A stretch of DNA of 64,000 nucleotides from Agapanthus africanus (lineage: Eukaryota; Streptophyta; Magnoliopsida; Asparagales; Amaryllidaceae). The stretch spans positions 622,633,348-622,697,347 of the forward strand of contig CM057342.1 in NCBI GenBank assembly GCA_030015575.1. Direction: 5' to 3'. How positions within the stretch are numbered: the first letter of the stretch is position 1; every line of letters begins with the position of its first letter. A model generated the notes under the pieces. The model was not told where the DNA came from and ran no database searches. It saw only the letters and a program-made list of their open reading frames with translations. The position numbers and the translations under genes were made by a program. Of the stretch, positions 36,501-48,052 are shown piece by piece.

Positions 36501-37034
36501 TCATGTGAGTACAAACAAAAAAGAAAGCAAGGAACTTCAAGACCTGCTGAAGGTGGGGCCGGCCTACGGGGTGTGGGGATGAGTGTGAGTGGATACAAAG
36601 AGGTTTTATGCAAAAAGACCCCCCACAAGTCCAAAATTGCAAGTTTTAGCTTAAAATTCAATAAATTTCGTTTTCTATAATAAAAATTAGTTAAAAATCA
36701 AAATAAAATACTAAAAATTTATGTTACAACTAGATTTTAATTAACATGATTTTAAAGCTTAATTTTAGCCCATTTAAATTTGTATTTATCGCTAATTTAA
36801 TGTATTTTCTTACCGGCTTAAAATAATATAAAAAAAATTGAAAAATAGGGAAAATTTTTTAAATGACCAAAATTTCATAAGTAACTCATTAGCTACTAAA
36901 AACAAGCAATTACCTATCCATTTTAGGTATAATTAGCCCTAAACTGCAAAATAACAAAAAGACGGTTTTCGGAAAAATACCGAATTTTCACCGATTTTCA
37001 GGAAAACACCAAAACGACTTTTCAAGGCGCTACA
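33578..37034 (-). repeat. 5' LTR of Tekay element
   Basis: 3457 bp, colinear with 25152-28603. It carries the same hairpin (35133-35143 with 35184-35194) and ends GGCGCTACA before CTACC. Confidence 0.95.
35133..35194 (-). other. Conserved hairpin in Tekay 5' LTR
   Basis: Same arms as 26707-26770 (ATTACCAGGGT and ACCCTGGCAAT); the loop is two bases shorter because of a TG-repeat length difference. Confidence 0.65.
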
Positions 37035-37039
37035 CTACC
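37035..37039. repeat. Target-site duplication of Tekay element (right)
   Basis: CTACC, identical to 25147-25151. Confidence 0.9.
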
Positions 37040-39030
37040 AGAACTATAATGGAGATCATACTAGTGGGGACAGGGTAGTCCACAAGTACATTCTTTAATT
37101 GTTCCTAGTCGAGGGTGTATCGAGAAAGGGCATCAATATTCCAGAGTAGACTAACGTGTACGCTTTTTGACCCATATGATGGGCGATGGATGATCCCACA
37201 TCCATTGGTGTTTGACATCAAAGATGGTATACGGGTGCTCAGTGGAGACTGGGTACACTGAACGGACTCGCCGAGAACTCATAGTTGGTATTATACCTAT
37301 CGTCAGATAGCAGTTCTCTGGTGACACTGGTACATGTTAGTCTGCAGACCCGAGATCGTCATAGAGTCTTGTGTGATTCCTACTGTGCTCTGGTTTCCAC
37401 CTTACCACGTTCAAGAGAACGTGAAAAACGATGGTTTTTGGGTACAGTCCTGAGTCACATGGAGGCAATGAGCGATAGGAGGGGATTCGTCTCTCCCGGT
37501 ATTGGAGGTTGATGTTGCGCTGTGCTCGATTGGCTATAACAGGAAGTCCCTGGCCAGGGATGATATGGAGATTTACTGGTAAGTGTTATCAGAAGTTTCT
37601 CGACCTATTTTGAGCCTCACATCGGCATGACTTATCGGTTACTGTAGTCCGACGTTTACCACCCCTAGACTTGATATGCGATCAGATGAAGAGACCGGAC
37701 TGTACGGTATTGTTACTGACAGGCTTTACAGGAGTATGAGCGGGCATGCTTGTTGATCTTCTGATCGCTCAATACTCGGATAGCTATTACGTCCAGCTGG
37801 TACTGCTGACGGCTTGTGGGTGACTGATATGATCATCACCTACTGCCGGCGTATTGATGAGTATTTAGAGTCCTACACAGAGGTTTTCTGGCTCAAGCGA
37901 AACGAAGTAGGTGTACATATGTGATATGAGCGGGACTGAGATTAATACGTGTATGTGATACCGTATTCTATTCTCGCGATATGTGATATCGGTCGGTTAT
38001 CTGTAATATAGCCGGGTTATCGAATGAAGTGTTGATTCTATAAATTGATAGATATGATATTAATCGGTTATATATGATATAACCGGATTATTGAATCAAG
38101 TGTTGATTTAATAATTTAATGTATAATTATATATTTGATATATTAATTTACATTAACTAATATTAGCTCACTTGTGCATTTCTTTTTCTCACATTGCACA
38201 CTTAATATATATGTGATATATATTAATTGTGTTTCTTTTTGTGTCATGCTTGATTATACATGCAACATGGGTGTATGAGACTCACACCATGCTTATGATA
38301 ATGAGGGTTTATTTATTTAATGTAAACCAAATAATTAGTAGGAAATTAAGCCCATGGTTGAAGCTTGTGGAAGCTTGTGGAACCATTGACTTAGTCCACT
38401 AATTTTGTTTTGCCTTAGATATTTATTAACCTAACCATTATCTAAAACCATGGCTATGTCTCTACATGAGTTATATGAAATATTTCTCACCCATGGTTTC
38501 CCCTCTCTCATGATTCATTATTCATAACATTTTTCTCTTCATCTTCTTCTTCATCAAGAGAGCTCTCTAGGTTTTGCAGAGGTGAAGAAAATTAATGAGA
38601 AAATTAATTCTAAAGTGAGCAAAAATCCTACTTCATCATTCTCTACTTGATTAGCCATTTAGTCTAGGGTGATAGCTTTACTAATCCCTAATTAGTGAAG
38701 AGGTAGCTTCGGTTGGTGTCTCCTCGACGTAGATCATCTACGGCCTCGAAGACTTCGTGCAAGGTTGTTCCTTTCATTTTGTGGAGCCATTCTAGTGTCC
38801 GGAAGATCACTACTTGGAGCGAAAGGACTACTACACGGAGATATTGAAGTGAAGAACCGGTCTAAAAAGGTTGTATTCCATGTTCATTTAGATGTAAAGT
38901 TGTTTACATGTTGTATTGTCTAATTCTCAAGTTAGGATTCTAGGGTTAGGGTTATGTAGCATGGAAAATTTTTAAAAATGGCATGGGCGATGCCTCCTGA
39001 AACCTTGATGTCGTGCTAGGTAATTCTACA
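37040..39030 (+). repeat. 5' LTR of copia B, second part
   Basis: Continues the LTR from AGAACTATAATGGAGATCAT onward and ends TAATTCTACA one base before the PBS. Together with 24946-25151 it makes about 2.2 kb, colinear with the E LTR. Blocks of GGTTATAT.TGATATAACCGG type recur at 37985-38110. Confidence 0.9.
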
Positions 39031-39031
39031 G

Positions 39032-39044
39032 TGGTATCAGAGCC
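39032..39044 (+). other. Primer-binding site of copia B
   Basis: TGGTATCAGAGCC, perfect match to the iMet-type site, one base after the LTR. Confidence 0.92.
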
Positions 39045-40803
39045 AGGCTAAAGAATTAGACAATGTTTCTAGAATTACGAAACCGAAACAACTCCGAAAC
39101 ACTCGAAACAAAAACCTAGTTTCTGTCAAAATTTTTAAGTCGTTTAAAATTTTTTTAAGCAACTGCAGAATGTTACATGAGATGTTACATGAACACCACA
39201 GGAAAACGAACCCCTCTTGCCGGATTTTGACCGGCTACATTCTCATAAAATCTGGCCTGGCCGGTTTTCTATCATTGTTTGGGCTTTCGTTTTGATGTGG
39301 TGTTCCTGTCTCTGGGTTTTGGTGTTTCAGGTGTTGCTTGTTTTTACTGAAATTGCATGTGATGTTAACTTTCTGTAAAGGCAATTCGGAATGTTTCGTA
39401 GTCGTAATTCTAACATTGTTTCGGTTTTTTTAAACGACGTTAAAAAGATCGAACGGATATCAATAACCCATTTTCTCCCTCGTTGGAAATTTTCCAAAAG
39501 TTGGATTTTTCCAAGTTAAAGAACATTCAAAAATTATGCAAGTAATTCTATGGAGCCTCTAGAAGAATGAAACCCTAACTCGATTCTATGACCGTCGGAA
39601 CCGCCATCAAACCCTAGAGTTTGTGGTGGTTCCGCATTGCCATAGGTGAGGCAAGGGTTGGCCCTTCTACGATTGGTCCATTGGTACTGTGACATGTTAT
39701 GAGTTTTTTAAAACTTTGCTCAAGTGTTGAGCTCTTTGGGAAATTTTGGGTGTTTGTTGATTCGATCGGAATGTTTAACATCGTTTAACTATTTGTGGAA
39801 TGTGATACAATATTTGGAATTCGAAAGGTTAGGCATGAAATCCGAAGTATGTGATATTTCGGGTTTATGATGTCTAAGGAGGTTGCGGATTCCAAATGTT
39901 GTAGTTTGAAATTTTCCTTTTTGCGACCGTAAGTGTAATATGTGGTGTATCGCCGGTTTTGTTGCTATATAACAACGACAATTGGGATACGCATATTTAC
40001 TTACATTGATGACATGTGATATTATGTGTTGCTGGGATATGTTATATTGGATCGTCGTGTTTTGAATAACCGGGTTTTTTTTATGTGAGATGAGAGTTTT
40101 TCATTTTCATTCATGTACAAACTTGTATGTAATATTCATTTATTGGGGCACTTCCGGGTTGAGGATGATGTCACCCTTGTTGTATATTATTACTTTTCCG
40201 CATTAGGATGGACCCAAGGCGGGGAGCACAAGTAACCGGGTTCTAGAGTCTAGTAGGAGACCATCTCGAGGAGTCGAGACCGGGTCACAAAACTCCAGAA
40301 TTGGTAGGGTTGCTTGCCGCTCTCATAGGGGTCTAGGGATGTGGGTTTGGCTATTCATCGCTACCGTGGAATCCGTGTTTTTTACAGGCTTAATATAAAA
40401 TACGGACCTCCTAGTATATCCAATATTTCATATGTTGACTTCTGCTGCTGATATTCTATGATGTGATCACTTTATATGCTTGAGACGAATGATTTATTAT
40501 TATATATATGATATATAATAAACGTTGCTTATGTTTTGCACCCGCGCTAGTCCCGCCCCGCTATGCCGTTAGTTAAGTAACCTAACGGTGCATAACAGGA
40601 CACTGTGGCGAATGCAGATGGCATAAGCGTACGTTGTATTTTCGTTTCTTCTGTGATGCTTAGGAAGCATAAATGATGGGACTTCATTAATGAGATTAAT
40701 GAAAAAGAAAGAAACCTAAAAATGTTGTAGAATCAAATTTTCAAAAAAGGGTATCTCTAGTTTCTTTCTTTGCATAGTGGTATTCCTTGTAAAATATCCA
40801 GCA

Positions 40804-41010
40804 CCTCATTCGATGAGGAAAGAGCCGAGATCCCTTCATCGGGAGTGATCTCTTTAGCAAAAGCTAGCAGATCCTACAACCCACTCAGTTTTGTTTTATG
40901 ATTGCTTTTTCGTTCTTGCTTTGTATAGCGGTATTCCTTGTAGAATATCCAACGCCTTATTCGATAAGGAAAGAGCCGATATCCTTTCACCGGGAGTGAC
41001 CTCTTTAGCA
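40804..41010 (+). repeat. Duplicated two-hairpin module in leader of B
   Basis: Copy 1: CCTCAT-TCG-ATGAGG (40804-40818) followed by a stem closed by AAAGAG/CTCTTT with GAGATCCC and GGG..GATCTC inside (to about 40856). Copy 2, about 150 bases on: CCTTAT-TCG-ATAAGG, then a similar second stem. The C-G to T-A change in the first stem between the copies is fully compensated. Confidence 0.65.
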
Positions 41011-41157
41011 AAACTGGCAAAAGCCTAAAAAACACTCCTTTTCAAAATCACTTGATTCTACATCGATATCGAGTTCATTATGCAAAAGGTTTTCTTAAAA
41101 ACCTGTCGCAACCCTCCATCATTTCAAATAAGTACTACTTAGTTTTCGTGCTGCGTT

Positions 41158-41352
41158 TGTTGGCCTTTGTCAAGGTGTAGTGTGCGGTAGCTGACTAGTA
41201 CTTATCTGCTTAAGCATATGATGCGATTGGATTAGGGTAGCCGTACGACCTTGTTGGCCTTTGTCAAAGGTCATGCGGGTGGATTTAATTTAATCATGAA
41301 ATGACGGGTTGAACTTGACTAGCGCACTATGGTTTGTTAGCCTCTATCAAGG
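41158..41352 (+). repeat. Three-fold mini-hairpin motif in leader of B
   Basis: GTTGGCCTTTGTCAAGG at 41158 and 41253 and a drifted third copy at 41335, spaced 95 and 82 bases. RNA stem UUGGC/GUCAA, loop CUUU. Confidence 0.65.
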
Positions 41353-41760
41353 TCATAGAACGCTTGGGGAAAAATATTATTGGGAATTTCAAGTGTTGAA
41401 ATTTGCAATGAGATTGCATACCTCCTATGAGATAGTTGGATCCCGATACCCACTGCGAGTAAGAGTTACTACTAGAAGAGTTTTTTACATCACAATTAGC
41501 CAATCAAGTAGGTGTCTAGAAAGGTGTTAACGGGGTTACGCCCCTGGGAAAATGGGGTTACGCCCCTGGGAAAACATGAGGAACCTCCCTCAAAGTACCG
41601 ACAATGGCCTGGCCGAAAGATTGGCGAACTTGTAGGGTGTAATTAATCCCGGCTTGTCTTACCTTTTAGGGTTTGAAAGAAGATTTGATAAAAATAGTGG
41701 GAGCCATCCTAATCAGATAAGATAATAACCAATCTAATCTTGCAAGAGCATACCCAAAGT

Positions 41761-41782
41761 GTTTTCTTCTTTCTCTCTCCAG
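41761..41782 (+). other. 3' splice-acceptor signature of copia B
   Basis: GTTTTCTTCTTTCTCTCTCC then AG at 41781-41782, then GTAGCGACC and ATG at 41792. Pyrimidine tract plus CAG fits a plant 3' splice site. Confidence 0.6.
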
Positions 41783-41791
41783 GTAGCGACC

Positions 41792-44700
41792 ATGTCAGGC
41801 CTTGATCAAGATAATAATATTAATGTATTGACCGAACCCGCTTGTTATACTGAGCAGGGGAACATTGGTTCCGTTCTTTCTTATAATATTTATAAGTCTG
41901 AGCAAGAAATATGGGATTATCCGGATTCCCATGCCACCTAAACGAAGAATAAGCATGTTCATATATCTTATTCGGGTGTGTTAGTTACCGAGAACTGTTT
42001 CTCAGTACACTCTACGTCCTGGGTATTAGATACCAGATCGGGATCCTACATATGCAATATGTTGCATGGTCTAAGAAAAGATAGAGAACTGGGAATGGGT
42101 GAACATTCTGTAAGAGTAAGGAATGGTGCAAATGTTCCAGCCAAAGCAGTTGGCGAATATAACCTTGTATTACCAAATGGTAATACATTGATTCTGAACG
42201 AATGCTATTACATACTGAACCTGATATGCAATCTTATATCAGTTTCTTTATTAAGTAAAGAAGGATATAATTTTGTAGTACATGATAATGTTATGAATAT
42301 TATTCTGAATCAAAAGTTGATTGGATCAGGCTCATTAAATAATGGAATATACATTCTAAATCAAACCACATTTCTTAGCATACAAAACACACACAAGAGG
42401 AAGAGTTCATAAATGAACGAATCTTTCTTGTGGCATTATAGTCTAGGTCATATCAATGTGACACGACTAGCTAAGTTACATAAGGATGGATATTTGAATC
42501 CGTTCGAATTATCATCTTATGAAACTTGCCAGTCATGTCTCAAAGGCAAGATGACCAAAACTCCGTTTACTGGACATGGAGAGAGAGTTACTGAACTCTT
42601 GGGACTGATACATAGTGATGTATGCGGTCCCATGTCTACACATGCCAGGAATGGTTCTTCGTACTTCATTACATTCACTGACGATCTCTCAAGATACGGA
42701 CATGTGTTCCTGTTGAAACACAAGTCTGAAGCTTTTGAGAAATTCAAAGAATATAAGCATGAAGTCGAGAAGCAGACGGGTAAAAGTATTAAAATCCTAC
42801 GATCTGATCAGGGTAGAGAATACTTGAGCATAGAATTCCGTGACTATCTAAAAGAAAATGGGATTCTCCCTCAGCTTACTCCTCCGTAAACACCACAGCA
42901 CGGCAGTGTATCGGAGCGGAGGAATCGCACCATATTGGATATGGTGCGCTCTATGATGAGTACTGCTGAGTTACCTATTTCCTTTTGGGGATATGCACTG
43001 GAGACAGCAGCATACCTATTGAATCAAGTTCCATCTGAATCTATACCTACCACACCATATGAGATATGGAGTGGGAAGAGACCATGTCTTAAATGAGTTA
43101 AGATATGGGGTTGTCCGGCCTATGTCAAAAGGCAAAATCGGGACAAACTCAAGGCACAGTCAGTTCTTTGCAAGTTTGTGGGATAACCCAAACTTTCACA
43201 TGGATATCTTTTCTACCAAAGCGAGGAACAAAATGTGTTTGTTTCTCGACATGCCACTTTTTTAGAAAAGGAATTTCTTGCCAAGGAAATTAGTGGCAAC
43301 GAGGTAGAACTGGAAGAAGTTCCAGCCACACAGACTACAACTGAAGATTTAGTGGAACCAGATGATTCAGTAGTCTCCAACGAACCCCAACCTCTCCGCC
43401 GATCTAGTAGGGTTCCTCATCCAACTGAGAGATACTACGGTTTTCTCATAGACGGTGGGAGCGAGGATCGCATCATGGAAGATGATGACCCAATTAGCTT
43501 CGAGCAGGCCATCACGAGTGGGGACTCTGTGAAAAGGCTGGATGCAATGCAATCTGAGATGGAATCCATGTACACCAACAAAGTATGGACTTTGGAAGAT
43601 GCTCCTGAAGGGGTAAAACCCATCGGAAGCAAGTGGATCTTCAAGAAAAAAATTGGTGTAGATGGAAAAGTTGAGACTTTCAAAGTTAGACTTGTTGCAA
43701 AAGGTTTTCGTCAACGACCAGGTGTGGATTATGATGAAACCTTTTCTCCAGTGGCTATGCTTAAGTCCATCCGGATCCTGCTTGCCATCGCTGCATACCA
43801 TGACTACGAAATCTGGCTGATGAATGTTAAGACCGCCTTTCTAAATGGTGATTTAGAAGAGAACGTGTATATGACTCAGCCAGAGGACTTCGTGGACAGT
43901 GGGAGAAGCAGAAAGGTGTGCAAGCTGCTTAAATCTATCTACGGGTTAAAGCAGGCATCGCGGAGTTGGAACATCTGTTTTGATGTGGTAGTCAAAGAGT
44001 TTGACTTCATAAAAAACATAGATGAACCTTGTATATACAAGAAGGTGGCAGAGAGTAAGGTTGTCTTCCTCGTATTGTACGTGGATGGCATACTCTTGAT
44101 AGGAAATGATGTTCCTATGCTGCACTCGGTCAAGCTCTTCTTATCACAAAGATTTTCAATGAAAGATCTAGGTGATGCCTCCTACATCTTGGGGATTAAG
44201 ATATATAGGGATAGATCTAAACGGATACTGGGATTGTCCAAATCCAGGTACATAGACACCATACTAAAGAGGTTTAGTATGGAAGATTCCAAGTGTGGAA
44301 ATTTACCCACGATCTCAGGACTCACTCTCTTCAAAGAGATGTCTCCCAAGACTGATTTGGAGAGAGCTCGCATGCAAGGGATACCCTATGCTTCGGCAGT
44401 AGGCTCTATCATGTATGTGATATTATATACCAGACCTGATGTAGCATACTCACTAAGTGTAATGAGTAGGTATCAAGAAGATCTAGGTGAGAATAACTGG
44501 ACAACTGTGAAGAACATTCTCAAGTACTTGAGAAGGGCTAAGGAGATGTTCTTGGTGTATGGTAACGGTGAACTCTAAGTGGAGCCCTTTACCGATTCGA
44601 GCTTCCAGAGTGACAAGGACGACTCTAAGTCGGTATCAGGATTTGACTTACCTTTAATGGAGGGGAGGTTTGTTGGAAGAGTTCCAAGAAGGAAACAGTA

Positions 44701-44956
44701 GTAGACTCGATGATAGAGGATGAATACATCGCTGCCAATGATGCTGCCAAAGAGGCTGTCTGGATGAAGAAGTTCATAAACGAACTTGGTGTGGTCCGTC
44801 CATCGAGCATCCAATACCTTTGTATTGTGATAATAATGGAGCAGTAGCTTTGGACAAGGAACCCAGGTCCCATCAGCGATCCAGGCATATTCTGAGGCGG
44901 TATCACTTGATCCGGGAGATAGTTGATCGTCGGGAGATCGAGTTCAGGAGAGTTGA
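41792..44956 (+). pseudogene. pol: Gag-less copia pol of element B
   Basis: ATG at 41792 starts a gag-like segment MSGLDQDNNINVLTEPACYT that matches the first residues of D gag; after about 60 codons the frame enters protease. In-frame stops: 41939, 42410 (GAA to TAA), 42887 (TAC to TAA), 43094 (CGA to TGA), 43183, 44576. Protease WVLDTRSGSYICN has R for the G of DTG. Integrase zinc region and DDE motifs (HSDVCGPM, FTDDLSRYGH, RSDQGREYLS) are readable. RT has YVDG instead of YVDD (44080-44091). RNase H reads WMKKFINELG and HILRRYHLIREIV before ending at 44956. Gag and the 3' end are absent. Confidence 0.9.
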
Positions 44957-46041
44957 TGATTGATCTATTTTAAAGTGTGTGTAGTAACCGCAATCAATAA
45001 CGGTGTCGCATGTTACTAGACCGAGATAAGTACGGGTCGTCCTCAGAGAAACGTTGAATCTTTTAATCTAACTTTAGGCGTGTTGATTAGGAAATGAAGA
45101 AGAATAAAGAATGGTGAAGAATGGTTGTAGATTCTAGATCCACGTCAAACACGGATGTAGGATATAGATCTAGAATAACTATGGATGTAGTTTTATATTA
45201 GAAGGGGGCTTATAGGGTTCGTTAAGATTTAGTAGTCATGGATGATTAATTAAAGATTACTCATTTTATCCTTTAATAGATTTAAAAATAGATTGACAGT
45301 GATACATGTAGATTAGAGTTTCTGGAGGGAAAAGGGTTCCCACTCTTAACCCCTATCTCGACATGGATCTCCGTTCATGTCTAGCCTTTACGAAAGCAAT
45401 TGTCAATCTAATATCTATTCGTGGTCGTGACTATCAATGAATTGATAGCGCGCACGATTAGGATGTTAACTATTCTTTTGGTAAATTTTATAAACTTTAT
45501 AGGACGTAAAAAGAGTTTAATGATTTTCATCATCCATTAATCTACCCTAATCCTACGAACCCTAGCAAGCGGAGAATTACTCGCGCATTTTGGAAAAAGA
45601 AAAGATAGAAATCTTGAAGAAAATAAAATGCAATAAAATAAAACTACCTTTATTAATCAACAAGATCAAGTACACTTTGTTCCTTTAGTTAATGATTACA
45701 AAACCCTAGTTTGCTTCTCGATCTCTTCTTAAGGAGGTAGATGAACAGCCGATGATCAACCTGGATTCTTGAGCCGTCGTGCACTTCCTGATCTCGTCGG
45801 TTTGATAATTTTTCCAAGAGGCTCTCGGTCCTTATTTATAGTCACAGAGCCAGAACCCTAGTTTCCTAATAGGGTAACTACTTGTTAGGATCTTACTGTA
45901 AAAATCCAAAATTCCAACTCCTCAATATTGCGGCAGAACCGCAGCCATTGGATGGGTTTGGCCACGGATCCGCGGTGGGTTGGAGGGTTCTTTACTTCCA
46001 AAAATCTTGTGGCCTCTGTAGGGTGTTTTTCGTCACCCCAT
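44957..46041 (-). repeat. Athila-like LTR2, truncated
   Basis: Starts TGATTGATCT at a sharp junction with copia B RNase H and is colinear with LTR1 (6727 onward) to about 46020, sharing CAATCAATAACGGTGTCGC, GATAAGTACGGGTCGTCC, AATTGATAGCGCGC and TAATCCTACGAACCCTAGC. Because the junction is at the LTR terminus, LTR2 is best read as an insertion into B. Its remainder is displaced by the next element. Confidence 0.7.
45831..45841 (-). promoter_or_regulatory. TATA box of Athila-like LTR2
   Basis: Minus strand CTATAAATAAG followed by GACCGAGAGC, at the equivalent place to 7605-7614 in LTR1. Confidence 0.6.
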
Positions 46042-46539
46042 TGAGATGGGAATACGCGCGCGCTTATCAGGCGTACTACAGATTTTCCCTGCCTAAGTCG
46101 GGGTTTAATGATTGTGGGGATCCGAATCTTCAGCAGCCGCGAACTAAGCTGCCGTTAATTACCCCTCGCCTTTGGAGCGAGGGAACCTCCGATTTGACGG
46201 GTTAAACTGGTCATGCGAACTCAATGTGCAGTGTACGTGTGTTGTGTTTTGAAAGGGGGTTTTGGATATATCGAGAGCCACGCAGAGTTTTTACGGGGGT
46301 CCCGCTACCCAAATAGCGGGTTGGGGGTCAAGGGGGCTAGCAGCCACCTTGCGGGGTGCGGGGCAGCGTCCCGTTATAAAATTTTTTCTAACAGGGACAG
46401 TGTCGTGGAGCACGTGTGTGTGCAAATATGTATACAAATGTATATGTATATGTATATACATAAAAAGAGGGGGAAAAGGCATCCAAGGGATGCGTGGGGC
46501 CAGCGCCTTGAGCGCTGTGCGCTTAGGTGCTGTACGCTC

Positions 46540-47225
46540 AGGCGCAAGCGCGCCATGTGGGCGCTTTGCGCATGAGCACTGGGCGCTCGAGCGCAAGCGC
46601 GCCACGTGTCGGAACGTGGACGCTTTGCGCTTGAGCGCAAGGCGCTGGAGCGCAAGCGCGCCACGTGGGCGCCTTGCGCTCGGGCGCAGAGTGCCGGAGC
46701 GCAAGCGCGCCACGTGTCGGCACGTGGGCGCCTTGCGCTCGGGAGAAAAGCGCCGGAGCGCAAGCGCGCCACGTGTCGGCACGTGGGCGCCTTATGCTCG
46801 GGCGCAATCCGGTGAAGCGCAGGCGCGCCACGTGTTGGTACATAGGCGCCTTGCGCTCGGGCACAGTCCGTTGGAGCGCAGGCGCGCCACGTGTCGGCAC
46901 ATGGGCGCCTTGCGCTCGAGCGCAGTGCGCTGGAGCGCAGGCACGCCACGTGTCGGCACGTGGGAGCCTTGCGCTCGAGCGCAGTGCGCTTGAGCGCAGG
47001 CGCGCCACGTGTCGGCACGTGGGAGCCTTGCGCTCGAGCGCAGTGCGCTTGAGCGCAGGCGCGCCACGTGTCGGCACGTGGGCGCCGTGCGCTCGAGTGC
47101 AGGGCGCCTTGCGCTCGAGCACAGGGCGCTGGGGCACACGCACGCCACGTGGCGGCATGTGGGAGTTTTGCGCTCGAGCGCAGGGCGCTGGGGCGCAAAC
47201 GCGCCACATGTCGGCACGTGGGCAC
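46540..47225 (-). repeat. GC-rich 59-bp minisatellite with G-box motifs
   Basis: About 11-12 units, period 59-60. CACGTG near 46603, 46662, 46711, 46770, 46829, 46888, 46947, 47006, 47065 and 47146, with a drifted CACATG at 47205. Most units contain CGCCACGTGTCGGCACGTGG and the palindrome GCGCTCGAGCGC. Near-identical spacing (59) between 46711 and 47065 suggests recent homogenisation. Long open frames on both strands here are a consequence of the repeat. Confidence 0.92.
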
Positions 47226-47636
47226 TTAGCGCTCGAGCGCTTTGGCGCCGGCGAGTAAAAGGGGGCTTTTAGTCCCAGAACTAGAAGCTATTCTTCGGAA
47301 AGGAAATGTCTATATATATATATGGAGTTAAACTCCTGGGATGTTTTGAAGCTGATGAAGGGGTTCTTCTTCCTCCTCCTCTGTTGGCTGGATCTTGAAG
47401 ATCAAGAGATGTGAGATCTTAAAAATCTCTTCTTTTTGAGAGCTGATGGTAGATCCAAGTTCCCCTATATGGGTTTTGTGGTTAAAAACTATTTAGTTTT
47501 GAAAAAGAAAGAGTAAAACCCTTGATTTTATTCAAAAAGAAAGAAGAAGGCTTGAAACCTTCAGAAAAAGGAAAGAGGTACAAACCTTAGGTTTTTGAGA
47601 GAATGAAAAGTTATATTTTATTCATCATCATTTTGC

Positions 47637-47645
47637 CTTATATAG
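47637..47645 (-). promoter_or_regulatory. TATA box of Tat-like LTR
   Basis: Minus strand CTATATAAGGC. If used, transcription runs leftwards and the G-box array lies downstream of the start, in the transcribed part of the LTR. Confidence 0.45.
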
Positions 47646-47960
47646 GCTTACATATTTACATATAGCCCTTTGGGCTCTACAAAATGGCATTTTGCTCATC
47701 CCATGGCTCATGTGCCATTTCTTTTTTGCACATAAGGTATGGACTTACAATATATTGGCCTTATGCCCATTTTGCATACATTCATGTACAAAAAATTACA
47801 TAAAAATTATTTATTACATGATCTATATTTTGGCATGGAGAAGGCTGGCCGCGGGCTCGACTTGGGCATGGGCCCGCTTGACTTGGGCTTGGGCCCACCT
47901 GGGTTGGGGTTTTCCTTGACTTTGACTCAGTCAACGGGGGTGTAAATTTTTACCCCAACA

Positions 47961-47978
47961 AAGTGCCCCCCATCAATA
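47961..47978 (-). other. Polypurine tract of Tat-like element
   Basis: Minus strand ATTGATGGGGGGCACTT directly before TGTTGGGG. Confidence 0.7.
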
Positions 47979-48052
47979 AATGCACACCGCACATTTGAGT
48001 TGTGTGCATGAAATTGATGGATCATGAAGCTGAACTTCGATGTAGAACATCA

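Larger units (their letters stand above)
25152..37034 (-). mobile_element. Tekay-type chromovirus (Ty3/gypsy), nearly intact
   Basis: 11,883-bp element on the minus strand with 3452- and 3457-bp LTRs that differ at roughly 1-2% of positions by eye, PPT, PBS, a single gag-pol frame with one stop, C-terminal chromodomain, and CTACC on both sides. It is the youngest clearly bounded element here, inserted into the 5' LTR of copia B. The type II chromodomain and long LTRs ending GGGTCATGACA point to the Tekay/Del lineage. Confidence 0.95.
39045..41760 (+). other. Long leader (5' UTR) of copia B
   Basis: About 2.7 kb, no credible coding frame; homologous to the leaders of A, C and E. Best-preserved copy of the structured blocks: two-hairpin modules at 40804-40854 and 40956-41010, three mini-hairpins at 41158, 41253 and 41335, and a CGCTATGCCGTTAGTTAAGT block near 40560. 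Confidence 0.7.
24946..44956 (+). mobile_element. Copia element B, 5' LTR to RNase H, interrupted by Tekay
   Basis: Plus-oriented Ty1/copia element: 5' LTR in two parts (24946-25151, 37040-39030) around the Tekay insertion, PBS 39032-39044, leader, gag-less pol 41792-44956. It stops inside RNase H, where an Athila-like LTR begins with its terminal bases; its 3' LTR is not in the window. It shares the gag deletion with A and E. Confidence 0.88.
46042..47960 (-). repeat. LTR of Tat-like element
   Basis: Right end AAATTTTTACCCCAACA at 47960, next to the polypurine tract, gives a sense start TGTTGGGGTAAAAATTT. The left end is placed at 46042 (TGAGATGGGAATACG), where similarity to LTR1 has ended; this side is uncertain by about 20 bases. 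It contains a minus-strand TATA box and the G-box minisatellite. Confidence 0.6.

Noticed and set aside
6727..46041. LTR1 (6727-8382) and LTR2 (44957-46041) as the two LTRs of one Athila-like element
   Set aside because: LTR2 starts with its terminal bases directly in copia B RNase H, which fits a separate insertion; the single-element reading needs a deletion ending exactly at an LTR terminus. Not fully excluded.
46262..47258. Long open frames on both strands (243, 283, 223 and 197 codons) with Arg/Ala/His-rich repeats
   Set aside because: They coincide exactly with the 59-bp GC-rich minisatellite, are open in several frames at once and encode only the repeat. Not genes.
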